Positions 1 to 8,270 of a stretch of DNA of 64,000 bases are shown piece by piece. The position numbers and the translations under genes are program-made. The DNA is taken from assembly GCA_021787495.1 (NCBI GenBank), contig JAJYLX010000001.1:62001-126000 (forward strand), written 5' to 3'. The notes beneath the pieces were generated by a model. The model was not told where the DNA came from and did no database searches. It was given only the letters and a program-made list of their open reading frames with translations. Position 1 is the stretch's first letter; every line of letters starts with the position of its first letter. This DNA comes from Microcaldota archaeon (GTDB lineage Archaea > Micrarchaeota > Micrarchaeia > Micrarchaeales > Micrarchaeaceae).

Positions 1-484
1 TGGATATCCTGTCTATGGCCATGCGCAGCACGTGCTTCCTGCCGTAGCTGATCTCAGGCATCCGGAGCGACACGTCATACCTCTTGAACGGCACCCTCTC
101 CCATGCGCCCGACCTGATTATATCTGGGGTGAGCTGCAGTATCTCCCCATCATTGATGATAGGGGATTCGCGCCTCTCCTCGACGAGCTTCCTGGAGAGC
201 AGCGGCTCCGCGAGCTTCGCGCTCACCTCCCTGCCCCTCTCCACGTCCGCCAGGACCGCCTCGATGTCGGACTTCACGGACTTCGCCCCAGCTTCGGCCC
301 TTATCTCGCCGCCGCTCACCGTCACCCAGCCGTTCTTTTTCGCCCACATCAGCCCTATCGTGAAATAGGGAAGCCTCTGCAGCTCCTTCATTGAGGTCCT
401 GCCCGAAAGGACCTCCTTCACGAGCCTGACCTCGGGCAGGCCGTTCTTCAGGTATTCCTCCCCTTCCCTCGTCAAAGCGTACAT
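1..484 (-). CDS. pheS: Phenylalanyl-tRNA synthetase alpha subunit, N-terminal part (partial at window edge)
   Basis: This is the large class II PheRS alpha chain, which with PheT charges tRNA-Phe. The reading frame comes from translating the complement of 2..484 (161 codons, no stop). It opens with MYALTREGEEYLKNGLPEVR and continues through winged-helix-like segments (LQRLPYFTIGLMWAKKNGW) to the LTPDIIRSGAWERVPFKRYD stretch that precedes the catalytic core in archaeal PheS. The catalytic domain lies outside the window. In family members the ALTxEGxxYLxxGLPE segment sits about 60 residues into the protein, after a first winged helix. Here a stop codon (497-499) lies in frame just upstream of ATG 484, and the divergent gene starts at 578, so that first domain appears to be missing. 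A minus-strand TATA-like element lies at about 519-528 or 549-559. Confidence 0.85.
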   Translation of the reverse strand, partial: MYALTREGEEYLKNGLPEVRLVKEVLSGRTSMKELQRLPYFTIGLMWAKKNGWVTVSGGEIRAEAGAKSVKSDIEAVLADVERGREVSAKLAEPLLSRKLVEERRESPIINDGEILQLTPDIIRSGAWERVPFKRYDVSLRMPEISYGRKHVLRMAIDRIS

Positions 485-548
485 CCTGCAGCACCGTCAA
501 AACAGATATGCAAACCCACAGATTTTATGCCTTGTGTTTCGGGAAAAC

Positions 549-560
549 CATATAAATCCA
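549..560. promoter_or_regulatory. Shared divergent TATA region between pheS and the hydrolase-HAD gene
   Basis: TATAAAT at 551-557 lies 27 nt upstream of the + strand ATG at 578, which fits a leaderless archaeal transcript. Read on the other strand the same bases give TTTATATG, which could also serve pheS, although the minus-strand element near 519-528 (GCATAAAATC) is closer to the pheS start. Confidence 0.5.
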
Positions 561-577
561 GCAACCGTACAATTATA

Positions 578-1531
578 ATGCGCATAATGCTTGTGCCCGG
601 GAACGGGAACGCTGACGTGCATTCCGAGATCTGGTATCAGTGGATGACGAAGCAGCTGCGCTCGCTGGGCCTCGAGGTCGTCGCGGAGAACATGCCCGAC
701 GCGGATTTGGCAAGGAGGGAGTACTGGCTGCCGTTCATCGAGGCCAAGCTGGAAGGCGACGACAACCCTGTCATAATAGGGCACTCCTCCGGCGCTACCG
801 CCGCGATGAGGTTCGCAGAGACACATAGGCTGCTGGGCATGGCGCTCGTAAGCGCCTGCTATACCGACCTGGGGTACGACAGCGAGAAGGTCAGCCATTA
901 CTTCGACGACCCATGGCAGTGGGAAAAGATAAAGGGAAACGTAAAATGGATAATCCAGTTCCACTCGCTGAATGACCCATACATACCGGTCGAAGAGGCC
1001 AGGTTCGTAGCCGAGCGACTAGGTAGCGACTACAAAGAGTATCCTGACCAGGGTCATTTCAGTTCCGACGTCAACAAAACCGAGTTCCCGGAGTTGCTGG
1101 AAGCGCTGAAGAAGAGGCTCGGGCCATGGACTGGTTCCATGAAGACAATATTGGTCGACGCCGTATACACCTTCGTGATACAGGAGGAGGGTTCATTCAA
1201 GATATTCGAAGAAATGCGCGGTCTGCTGGACGCGTTCCCGAACAGGAAAATCATCTTGACCATGGCAGATAAGGAAGGGTTCAAGAGATACGGCCTTGAT
1301 AAGATGCCCTATGAGGTTTTTACCACAGGGCGCAACCCGGAAAAGGCAGACCCGAAATACTACGAGACGGTGCTGAAGCACTTTGGTCTGAGCAAGGATG
1401 ATGTGGTTTATTTCGAGCATGACGAGAAGGCCGTGGAAAGTGCCCGCTCAATCGGCATAAAGGCTTACCATTATGACAGCGGGAAAAGGGATCTCGCAGC
1501 ACTGAAGAGGTTCCTTGATGAAAACCTTTAG
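578..1531 (+). CDS. RBBP9/YdeN-like serine hydrolase fused to a degenerate HAD-like domain
   Basis: This is a 317-aa protein. Residues 1-185 match the RBBP9/YdeN alpha/beta-hydrolase family: PGNGN loop near the start, nucleophile elbow GHSSG with Ser70, acid Asp133 in LNDPYIP, and His160 in DQGHFSSD. Residues 188-317 look like a HAD-type Rossmann domain, but motif I reads D194-A-V-Y-T, so the second Asp of the usual DxDxT is replaced; EHDEKAVESARSIGI near the end resembles HAD motif IV. The start is ATG 578 because it has a TATA box 27 nt upstream; the frame stays open to 527 but there is no reason to prefer that. The 3' end overlaps the convergent gene by 4 nt. The substrate is unknown, and the HAD half may have lost catalysis. 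Confidence 0.75.
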   Translation: MRIMLVPGNGNADVHSEIWYQWMTKQLRSLGLEVVAENMPDADLARREYWLPFIEAKLEGDDNPVIIGHSSGATAAMRFAETHRLLGMALVSACYTDLGYDSEKVSHYFDDPWQWEKIKGNVKWIIQFHSLNDPYIPVEEARFVAERLGSDYKEYPDQGHFSSDVNKTEFPELLEALKKRLGPWTGSMKTILVDAVYTFVIQEEGSFKIFEEMRGLLDAFPNRKIILTMADKEGFKRYGLDKMPYEVFTTGRNPEKADPKYYETVLKHFGLSKDDVVYFEHDEKAVESARSIGIKAYHYDSGKRDLAALKRFLDENL

Positions 1532-2139
1532 GCAGTCTGCTGCGGGCTGTAGACCTCGGGATGCTGCAGCTCGTACTTCTTCTGGTACTCCTTGAACTGC
1601 ACCTCCTTCCTCTCCCTGACCTCGCGCATCTTCTTCTCCCAGGCGGGCTTCATCCTCTTCCACTGCTCGTCAGTGTACCCGTACGGGGCATGCTCCCTTA
1701 TGACCGGTGAGTTGAAGGCGTATGAGTAGAACTCCCTGTAGTAGTCGTAGTCCCTCTCGCTGGAGCTGTTCCTGTCAACATGGACCCCCTCCTTCCCGAG
1801 GAACTGGATTATGTCGTCCAAGGACATCTTCTCGCGGATGTTGTCCGCGCCCGTGGGGTTGTATATCACGGTTATGCGCTCCTTGACGAACTCAACCCAG
1901 GCCTTTATGACCGGGTCGAGCAGGAGCAGCCTGTACTGCAGCCTCGCGGCGTGCTGCTGGTCGACCATGTCCTGCCTGCTCACACCGGTGAAGATGACCT
2001 GCTTTATCATCTTGTACGGCAGGCGGACCTTTACCCCATCCTCAACGATGTACTGGTTGCTGTCGTCTATGCCCGCGGTCCTCATCGCCTCGAGGTCCTG
2101 CTTGTAGCGGTTCACGGAAGGCTCGTCGTTCTTGTTCAT
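1528..2139 (-). CDS. Unknown protein downstream of the tetraether synthase-like gene
   Basis: This 203-aa protein is not a family I recognise. It begins 10 nt after the end of the radical SAM gene on the same strand, so the two are almost certainly co-transcribed. The middle (about residues 80-135) has alternating beta/alpha character, with ERITVIYNPTGADNIREKMS followed by a helix and GKEGVHV, faintly like a ferredoxin-like fold of the heavy-metal-associated type but without the CxxC pair. The last 50 residues are very rich in Lys, Arg, Glu and aromatic residues and should be helical. There is no signal peptide or membrane segment. A role alongside the lipid enzyme is inferred from position alone. 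Confidence 0.7.
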   Translation of the reverse strand: MNKNDEPSVNRYKQDLEAMRTAGIDDSNQYIVEDGVKVRLPYKMIKQVIFTGVSRQDMVDQQHAARLQYRLLLLDPVIKAWVEFVKERITVIYNPTGADNIREKMSLDDIIQFLGKEGVHVDRNSSSERDYDYYREFYSYAFNSPVIREHAPYGYTDEQWKRMKPAWEKKMREVRERKEVQFKEYQKKYELQHPEVYSPQQTA

Positions 2140-2149
2140 TCCCGCACCC

Positions 2150-3937
2150 TCAGTTGTTCGCGAGCACCTCGTTCGCGAAGTTCTTCACGGCCCTGCCGCC
2201 GTTGACCGGCATTGCGAAGTAGTCGACCATCCTGGTGTAGTGCCTCTGGTACGACTCGCTCGCCGTGAGCGCCTTGACGTCGCGCACGTACTTGTCGGAG
2301 TTGTAGCTCCAGTTCGGGTGGGTCTTCTCCCACTCCGTGGCCGGGATGCTGTACTGCCTCTGGATCTTGTCCCTGTACACTTCAGGGAAGACATTGAAGG
2401 TGCAGAACGGCAGTATCTCGCCGTCCGGCTGCGCGTAGTGGATGTCGCACTTCTCGACGCGCTTTATGTCGTAGGTGTGCTCATCCTGGAAGTGCATCAT
2501 GCCCAGGAACAGGCTGTGCATCTGGAAGTTGCCCATGCTCTGGAAGTCGTGCTTCGTTATGACCGACAGGAGGAGCTTCCCGAAGTTCACGCTCTTCGGC
2601 TGGTTCTTCTTGTCTATGAACCTGTTGAACCGCAGCAGCGTCTTCGCGGCTATCATCTTCTTCACGAGCCTGCTCTTGCCGTCCATCTCGTCCACGGCGT
2701 TCTGTATGTGGTCCATCAGGCCCTCCAGGTCGACGAACCTGGCGATCGGTATGACCTTGTTGTCATTGTCGAGGAACAGGTAGGTGCCCATCCCGCAGGC
2801 GAAGTGTATCGAGAGGTCGTACTTGTATTCCCCTGTCAGCGCCTCGATGAACTTGTTTATGCCGCCAATGTACGGCACAGAGGCCCAGTCGTCCCTGCTT
2901 ATGGCGCCGTTCGTCTGCTCCTCTATGAGCTTTATGGCCCCGGGTATCGTTATCCTCTGCTTCTCGCGCTGGTTCGCGGGCATCCTGCCGACGAGCGAGA
3001 CCGGCTGGAAGTTCACGGCCTTCACGACGTCGAGGTTGTTGAGCGCGAAGTTTATCATCGCCCCGAGCTCGTGGTCGTTTATCGTGCGTATCACCGTAGG
3101 AACTAGCACCACGCTGATGCCGGACTTCCTCGCGGCGTCGAGCGCCAGGGGCGCCTCCCAGTGGTTCTTCGGGTTCGCCCTCGCGCTCACCCCGTCGAAG
3201 CTCATGTAGAGCGTGCTTGTCCCTGCGTGCCTAAGCTTGACCGCCAGCTCCGGGTGCAGGCCGAGGTTGATGCCCGTGGTGTTGAGCTGTATCTGGTCGA
3301 AGCCGTCCCTCTTCGCCATCTCCACTATCTCGACTATGTGCGGGTGCAGGGTCGGCTCGCCGCCGGTTATCTGCAGGGCGTTCGCCGGTATCGGCTTCTG
3401 GTTCCTCAGGTTCTTGAAGAGCTTGTCGAGCTCCTCCATGCTGGGCTCGTAGATCGCTTCGCCCTCCTTCGCGTAGAAGAAGCAGTACCAGCAGCTAAGG
3501 TGGCACCTGTTCGTGACGACCACGTTCGCCAGCCCCGTGTGGGACTTGTGGCGCTCGCACATGGCGCAGTCGAACGGGCAGTTGGCGCCCTTCGTGGGAG
3601 TGATGACGTTCGGGTTGTCGAAGCCCCTCCCGTAGTAGTTGTAACGCCTCATCTTCATGTACATTTCATAGTCTTCCCAGTACTTCTCTATCGCCCACTT
3701 GTGCTCCGGGCAGTACTTCCTGATCATGACGTAGTCGCCGTCCTTGTAGATCGTGCCCTTTACGATCAGCTTGCACTCGGGGCAGACGGTCATGGTCTCC
3801 TCTATGATCGGCATCCTCTCTATCTCCTCCATGGTCCTGTGGTACACGGCCGTGACATCCTCCCTCTGCACCATCTCCATGACCTGGCCGCTCGGCTCGA
3901 GCACGCTTTTGGTCCCAATAACGTCGTCCATGCACAT
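2150..3937 (-). CDS. tes: Radical SAM tetraether lipid synthase-like protein (Tes/GDGT-MAS family)
   Basis: This 595-aa protein matches the MJ0619-type radical SAM family, whose characterised member (Tes) joins the phytanyl chains of two archaeal diether lipids to make tetraether membranes. Visible cysteine sets are C52/C55/C76 (CPEC...CPEH, a rubredoxin-like metal site), C120/C124/C127 (CPFDCAMC) and the radical SAM CX3CX2C motif C145/C149/C152 (CHLSCWYC), followed by TGGEPTLHP for SAM binding. Further cysteines near residues 480-540 (KCDIHYAQPDGEILPFC) probably bind an auxiliary cluster. The start is ATG 3937; ATG 3931 is an alternative. A minus-strand TATA box (TTTAAATA) lies near 3990. 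The 203-aa gene follows directly. Function is by family; other members of this clade methylate or alkylate other substrates. Confidence 0.8.
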   Translation of the reverse strand: MCMDDVIGTKSVLEPSGQVMEMVQREDVTAVYHRTMEEIERMPIIEETMTVCPECKLIVKGTIYKDGDYVMIRKYCPEHKWAIEKYWEDYEMYMKMRRYNYYGRGFDNPNVITPTKGANCPFDCAMCERHKSHTGLANVVVTNRCHLSCWYCFFYAKEGEAIYEPSMEELDKLFKNLRNQKPIPANALQITGGEPTLHPHIVEIVEMAKRDGFDQIQLNTTGINLGLHPELAVKLRHAGTSTLYMSFDGVSARANPKNHWEAPLALDAARKSGISVVLVPTVIRTINDHELGAMINFALNNLDVVKAVNFQPVSLVGRMPANQREKQRITIPGAIKLIEEQTNGAISRDDWASVPYIGGINKFIEALTGEYKYDLSIHFACGMGTYLFLDNDNKVIPIARFVDLEGLMDHIQNAVDEMDGKSRLVKKMIAAKTLLRFNRFIDKKNQPKSVNFGKLLLSVITKHDFQSMGNFQMHSLFLGMMHFQDEHTYDIKRVEKCDIHYAQPDGEILPFCTFNVFPEVYRDKIQRQYSIPATEWEKTHPNWSYNSDKYVRDVKALTASESYQRHYTRMVDYFAMPVNGGRAVKNFANEVLANN

Positions 3938-4028
3938 ACCTTTTGAGCTCCCTTCCTGCCCCTTGAGCTACGCAAGAGTGCTGTTTGGAAGGTATTTAAA
4001 GGGTTATGGCGCAGAATTTTACAGGTCT

Positions 4029-4868
4029 TCAGTTCCTGCGCTGCCCCCTCTGTCTCCCGTCAGGCCTGCCGAAGCGCTTGCGCGGCTGGAAGCGCCCCTG
4101 GCGCTCCTGCCTCTGCTGCGGCCTCTGCCTTGGAGGGGCCTCGGCTATGCGCTTCAGGCTCTCCTGGAGGTCCTTCTTGAGCTGGTCGGCTATGAACCTC
4201 TTCGAGAAATAGTCCGCCTTGAGCGCTATGGAGAGCTTCGTGGCGTAGACCCTGGCTATCCTGCCCTTCTGGTCCTTGGGCGCGGAGGTCACGTCCGCCA
4301 GCTTGAAGAGCACGCCGTACTTGGGGGGCTTGCTCCCGTACTTTATGTGCTTGAAGAGCGCCTTCTCGGCCCCGAGGAGCTGGACCGTGCTGGCTGGCAT
4401 CGTCGCCAGCCTCTCGAGCGAGCCGGCCCTGCTAAGCAGTTCCGAGGCTATCTTCTCATCGGTGAGATAGGTCGCGTTGGGCATCAGCCTGTTCGCCGCA
4501 ACCTTCAGGTAGGCCTCAAGGGACTCCAGAGCCGCATCGGCCTTCACGCCGTATTCTGCGAACGATTTGAGCGCGGAAGCTTCGTCGCCGTTCATCCTCC
4601 TGCCCATGCTCGAGCCCCCTTCCCCTCCCTTCTCAGCCAGTTCCATCACCCTCTTGGCGAGGTCGGCTTCGCCCGCCTTCACGGATTCGGGCGCGTATAT
4701 GCCGAACCACTCTGCCAGCCTCTCCGATGCGAGGTTCCTGCTCTTGCCCAGCTCGAGCCATGCGTTGACCGCCTGCATGAGTGCATACTCCTCGTTCGAA
4801 TAGGCCTCCTTTATGCCCGACTTGGCCTTCTCGATGAGCCTCTCCCTGAGCTCCGAATTGTCAGCCAC
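4029..4868 (-). CDS. nop5: Nop5 (Nop56/58-like) C/D box sRNP core protein
   Basis: This 279-aa protein carries the Nop domain (about residues 135-235: ATYLTDEKIASELLSRAGSL, the MPASTVQLLGAEKALF segment and GVLFKLADV), which contacts L7Ae and the guide RNA and bridges two fibrillarin methyltransferases. The N-terminal part is shorter and more divergent than in typical archaeal Nop5. The C-terminal 35 residues are an Arg/Gln/Gly-rich basic tail, likely RNA-binding. The start is a GTG at 4866-4868; a minus-strand CATATATTG element about 22-28 nt upstream supports a leaderless transcript. Neither fibrillarin nor L7Ae is adjacent. Confidence 0.88.
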   Translation of the reverse strand: MADNSELRERLIEKAKSGIKEAYSNEEYALMQAVNAWLELGKSRNLASERLAEWFGIYAPESVKAGEADLAKRVMELAEKGGEGGSSMGRRMNGDEASALKSFAEYGVKADAALESLEAYLKVAANRLMPNATYLTDEKIASELLSRAGSLERLATMPASTVQLLGAEKALFKHIKYGSKPPKYGVLFKLADVTSAPKDQKGRIARVYATKLSIALKADYFSKRFIADQLKKDLQESLKRIAEAPPRQRPQQRQERQGRFQPRKRFGRPDGRQRGQRRN

Positions 4869-5044
4869 AGAATCCCCACTGCTATCAATATATGTGGCAA
4901 ACTATAAAAAGCGCAGGCATCGCTCTGCATGCTGCAGGGGGCGGCGGAGTGTGCTGTCCGGTCTGGGGGCCCGCCCGGGCGCCCAGCATGCCGCGCACAA
5001 TACGCTTTTATTTTTTGGCGTGGAATCCATATCAGGTTTTTACG

Positions 5045-6511
5045 ATGGAGATTGATGAGCTGCTGGGCTTCGCCAAGCGCGCCGGATTCTTCTGGCCTGC
5101 CGCCGAGGTATACGGTGGGGCTTCCGGGCTGTTTGACTACGGCCACCTCGGCGCGACGCTGAAGCGCAACTTCGAGGGCGCGTGGCTGAGATACTTCGTG
5201 ACGGCGAACGGCTACCACCTGATAGAGGGGTCGAACATGCTGCCCGAGAAGCCGCTCATAGCCTCCGGGCACGCGTCCAGATTCAACGACGTTGTCGTGG
5301 GATGCTCGAAGTGCAAGACGTACTACAGGGCGGACGTGCTGCTCAACGAGCTGAAGATAAAGGTGTCAGAAGGCGCGAGCGCCAAGGAGCTCGAGGAGGC
5401 AATCAGGTCCAACGGCGTCAAGTGCCAGAAGTGCGGAGGGGCCCTGATGGAGCCGAAGGACTTCAACCTCATGGTCGACGTCGCGCTCGGCCCCGAGAAG
5501 CACGAGAAGGGCTACCTGCGCCCCGAGACCGCGCAGTCGACCTATCTCAACTTCTTCCGCGAGTTCAACCTGCTCAGGAAGAAGCTGCCGATGGGCCTCG
5601 CCATAATAGGGAGGGCCTACCGGAACGAGATCTCGCCCAGGCAGGGGCTCTACAGGATGAGGGAGCTGACGCAGGCCGAATTGCAGATATTCTTCGACCC
5701 CGGCGGCTGGGAGATTGACGACAGGGAAAGGCTGCTCGACAGGAAGGTCAACGTCGTGCCGTACAGCAGCCATGAGCAGAGAGCGATGAGCGGCAACGAG
5801 ATGATCAAGGAGCTCGGCATGCCGAAGTTCTATGCCTTCCACATGTGCATGATAGACAGGTTCTACATGGAGGCCATGCGCATACCGAAGGAGAAACTGC
5901 GCTTCATGGAGCTCGGAGGGGACGAGAAGGCGTTCTACAACAAGCTGCACTTCGACATCCAGGCAGACATACAGAGCTGGGGCGGCTTCAAGGAGATAGG
6001 CGGCCTCCATTACAGGGGCGACCACGACCTGTCATCGCACACCAAGGGATCAGGGCAGGACATGTCTGTGGACGTGAACGGGAGGAAGGTCATGCCGAAC
6101 GTCCTCGAGCTCAGCTTCGGGGTCGACAGGAACATCTGGATGCTCGTGGACCTGCTCTACTCCAAGGAGGGGGAGCGCAGCGTCCTCAAGCTTCCGTACC
6201 GGATTGCGCCGTACAGCATCGCGGTCCTGCCGCTGCAGAAGGACGACAAGATAATAGAGTACGCCTCCTCGCTCGCACGGGAGCTCCGCAGCTCCTTCAA
6301 CCTGTTCTACGACGAGTCTGGATCGATAGGGAGGAGGTACGCGAGGATGGACGAGGCAGGCACGCCGCTCTGCATAACCGTGGACTTCGAGACGGTGGGC
6401 GACAACCCGGCAGAGCGCGACACCGTGACGATCAGGGACCGCGACACCAAGAAACAGGACAGGGTGAAGCGCGCCGGCCTCCCCGCGGCGATAGCTTCGG
6501 CATTGGAGTAG
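5045..6511 (+). CDS. glyS: Glycyl-tRNA synthetase (class II, archaeal/eukaryotic type)
   Basis: This 488-aa enzyme attaches glycine to tRNA-Gly. Visible are GLFDYGHLGATLKRN near residue 28, two CxxC zinc-binding pairs (CSKCKTYYRAD and CQKCGGALMEP), the RPETAQSTYLNFFREF segment, motif 2 (GRAYRNEISPRQGLYRMREL) and motif 3 (LELSFGVDRNIWMLVDLLY), then an anticodon-binding domain. It is shorter than most archaeal GlyRS (about 550-580 aa). The frame is open from 4892, but ATG 5045 is the natural start because family homology begins there and a TATA-like CTTTTATTT lies about 30 nt upstream. The oggA-like gene starts 8 nt after the stop. Confidence 0.93.
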   Translation: MEIDELLGFAKRAGFFWPAAEVYGGASGLFDYGHLGATLKRNFEGAWLRYFVTANGYHLIEGSNMLPEKPLIASGHASRFNDVVVGCSKCKTYYRADVLLNELKIKVSEGASAKELEEAIRSNGVKCQKCGGALMEPKDFNLMVDVALGPEKHEKGYLRPETAQSTYLNFFREFNLLRKKLPMGLAIIGRAYRNEISPRQGLYRMRELTQAELQIFFDPGGWEIDDRERLLDRKVNVVPYSSHEQRAMSGNEMIKELGMPKFYAFHMCMIDRFYMEAMRIPKEKLRFMELGGDEKAFYNKLHFDIQADIQSWGGFKEIGGLHYRGDHDLSSHTKGSGQDMSVDVNGRKVMPNVLELSFGVDRNIWMLVDLLYSKEGERSVLKLPYRIAPYSIAVLPLQKDDKIIEYASSLARELRSSFNLFYDESGSIGRRYARMDEAGTPLCITVDFETVGDNPAERDTVTIRDRDTKKQDRVKRAGLPAAIASALE

Positions 6512-6519
6512 GTGCAGCC

Positions 6520-7371
6520 ATGCGCTCCATGGAGATGCGCGTCAATACCTTCAACCTCGTACACACGTTCCAGAGCGCGCAGCCGGTTACGTTCTTCGGC
6601 AGCCTTGACGGGAATTCTGGTGCGGTGAGCTATGTCTCGTCCGGAAACCCAGTCAGGGTCACGCAGCTCTCCCCTGGCATCGTCAGGATAGAGAGCCCGG
6701 ACTTGGAGGCCGCGGCGTCTGACTTCCGCGAGAGGTTCAGGATGTCGGACGACATGCGCCGCATTTACGAAGACATAGCCATCGACCAGTTCATGCGGGA
6801 TGCCGTCAGGAAGTACTCCGGGCTGAGGCTGACGCTCAACGACCCGTGGGAGACGACCGTCGTGTTCGTACTCTCGCAGTTCAACAACATCAAGCGCATA
6901 CGCCTGATAACGAGCAGGTTGATCGACAGGTTCGGTGAGGAGTCCGCGCACGGCGTGAAGTCGTTCCCCACCCCGGAGGCGCTGTCGCGCGCTACGATCG
7001 CCGAACTGAACGAGTGCGGGATGGGGTTCAGGAGCAGATACATGAAGGCGGTGGCAGGGACATGCGCAGATGGCCTGGACCTCGGCAGGTACAGGGGCAA
7101 GGACTACGCCGCCGTGAAGGGCATGCTGATGGAGCTCCCAGGGATAGGCGACAAGGTCGCCGACTGCATCGCATTGATGGGCTATGGGAAGCTCGAGGCC
7201 TTCCCGATAGACACGTGGGTGAAGAGGACGCTCGAACGCCTCTACTTCAACGGCAAGAGCACAGGCATAAAAAGGCTGCATGAGTCAGTATCTGGGAAGT
7301 GGGGAGGGATGCAGGGCTATGCGCAGCTCTACCTCTACCACCACGGCAGGATTGATGGAAATGAGGCTTAG
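6520..7371 (+). CDS. ogg: 8-oxoguanine DNA glycosylase (OGG1-like, HhH-GPD)
   Basis: This 283-aa base-excision repair glycosylase/lyase removes 8-oxoguanine. The helix-hairpin-helix LPGIGDKVADCIALMGYGK carries the catalytic lysine (K212), and the catalytic aspartate (D231) follows 19 residues later in FPIDTW, the same spacing as K249/D268 of human OGG1. The N-terminal half (NTFNLVHTFQSAQPVTFF) resembles the OGG N-terminal domain. The start could be ATG 6520, 6529 or 6535; 6520 is used. It follows glyS by 8 nt and its last 17 nt overlap the translin-like gene, so the block appears to be one transcript. Confidence 0.88.
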   Translation: MRSMEMRVNTFNLVHTFQSAQPVTFFGSLDGNSGAVSYVSSGNPVRVTQLSPGIVRIESPDLEAAASDFRERFRMSDDMRRIYEDIAIDQFMRDAVRKYSGLRLTLNDPWETTVVFVLSQFNNIKRIRLITSRLIDRFGEESAHGVKSFPTPEALSRATIAELNECGMGFRSRYMKAVAGTCADGLDLGRYRGKDYAAVKGMLMELPGIGDKVADCIALMGYGKLEAFPIDTWVKRTLERLYFNGKSTGIKRLHESVSGKWGGMQGYAQLYLYHHGRIDGNEA

Positions 7372-7948
7372 CGACGAGGTATCGAGGATGGAATCGGGGC
7401 TGGAGAGGAGGCAAAGGACGCTCGACGAGGTCAACGACCTGTCTAGGAGGACGATAAGGGAGTGCGCCCGTTCCATAACCGCGCTGCACAACTCCAGCGC
7501 GCAGGAGGCGGAGTCGCACCTGAAGGAGGCGCGGGCGTTCGCCGCGAAGCTCGGGAAGCTCGACTCGGAATTCCGCTACATATCCGTGCAGGCCTACCAG
7601 GAGCTGGCCGAGGCCGAGATACTGCGCGAGATAAAGGCGTCTGGGCGCATACCATCCCCGGCGGAACTGGGGCTGCCCGAGGATGCATACCTCCTCGGGC
7701 TTATGGACGTGGTGGGTGAGCTGAAGCGCTCCATGCTCCTCTCGCTCATGAAAGGGGACGTGAGGGAGGCCGGTGGGTACTTCTCGTTCATGCAGGAGAT
7801 CTATGACTCCACGAGGGGCATAAGGTTCCCCGAGTCCGTGCTCCCGATGTTCAGGAAGAAGCAGGACACCGCCCGCATACAGCTAGAGAACGCGGGCAGC
7901 GACCTGCTCAAGTTCTCAAAGGCGCGCACTGCGGCAACAATTAAATAA
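7355..7948 (+). CDS. Translin family protein
   Basis: This 197-aa all-helical protein matches archaeal translin (relatives of translin/TRAX, single-stranded nucleic acid-binding octamers). Recognisable stretches are RRTIRECARSITALHN, LKEARAFAAKL, YISVQAYQELAEAEIL, LGLPEDAYLLGLMDVVGELK and FPESVLPMFRKKQDTAR. ATG 7355 overlaps the end of the glycosylase gene; ATG 7361 is an equally good start. The TRAX active-site acidic residues needed for RNase activity cannot be assigned with confidence. Position behind glyS and ogg suggests co-transcription rather than a shared pathway. Confidence 0.85.
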   Translation: MEMRLSDEVSRMESGLERRQRTLDEVNDLSRRTIRECARSITALHNSSAQEAESHLKEARAFAAKLGKLDSEFRYISVQAYQELAEAEILREIKASGRIPSPAELGLPEDAYLLGLMDVVGELKRSMLLSLMKGDVREAGGYFSFMQEIYDSTRGIRFPESVLPMFRKKQDTARIQLENAGSDLLKFSKARTAATIK

Positions 7949-8003
7949 CCTCGCAACCAATACTAACCAACGGTTCTCTTTGTAGGCTGCAAGGGGGGTT
8001 AGC

Positions 8004-8267
8004 ATGGACGACAAGAAAGTTAGCGAGCTGATAGAGCAGATAAGCAGGCAGATGGATACGGTCACATCCGACACGACCGTGCCGAAGAACGTCCGTGCCG
8101 CCGTGTCGGAGGCCAGGCAGAAGCTCAACGCCTCCGGGGACTACGTGGTCAGGATCGCGGGTGCCATCTACTCGATAGACAACGTGAGCAACGACATCAA
8201 CCTGCCCCCGCAGGCAAGGACGACAATATGGAGCATACTTAGCGCGCTTGAGTCGATCAAGGAGTAA
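8004..8267 (+). CDS. UPF0147 family protein
   Basis: This 87-aa small helical protein of the archaeal UPF0147 family has conserved features SDTTVPKNVRAAVSEA and NDINLPPQARTTIWSILSAL. The family is nearly universal in archaea and has no established function. An SD-like GGGGGTTAG precedes the ATG. The gene is followed after 3 nt by the PolD small subunit, and the two starts are likely coupled. Confidence 0.9.
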   Translation: MDDKKVSELIEQISRQMDTVTSDTTVPKNVRAAVSEARQKLNASGDYVVRIAGAIYSIDNVSNDINLPPQARTTIWSILSALESIKE

Positions 8268-8270
8268 GGG

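Noticed and set aside
2132-3106. Long + strand ORF of 324 codons opposite the tetraether synthase-like gene
   Set aside because: It lies wholly antisense to a well-conserved radical SAM gene and its translation is Val/Leu/Arg/His-rich low-quality sequence, as expected from mirror codons in GC-rich DNA.
5845-6519. Upstream extension of the OGG frame over the glyS gene
   Set aside because: The upstream part is an out-of-frame shadow of glyS; OGG similarity begins only near 6535.
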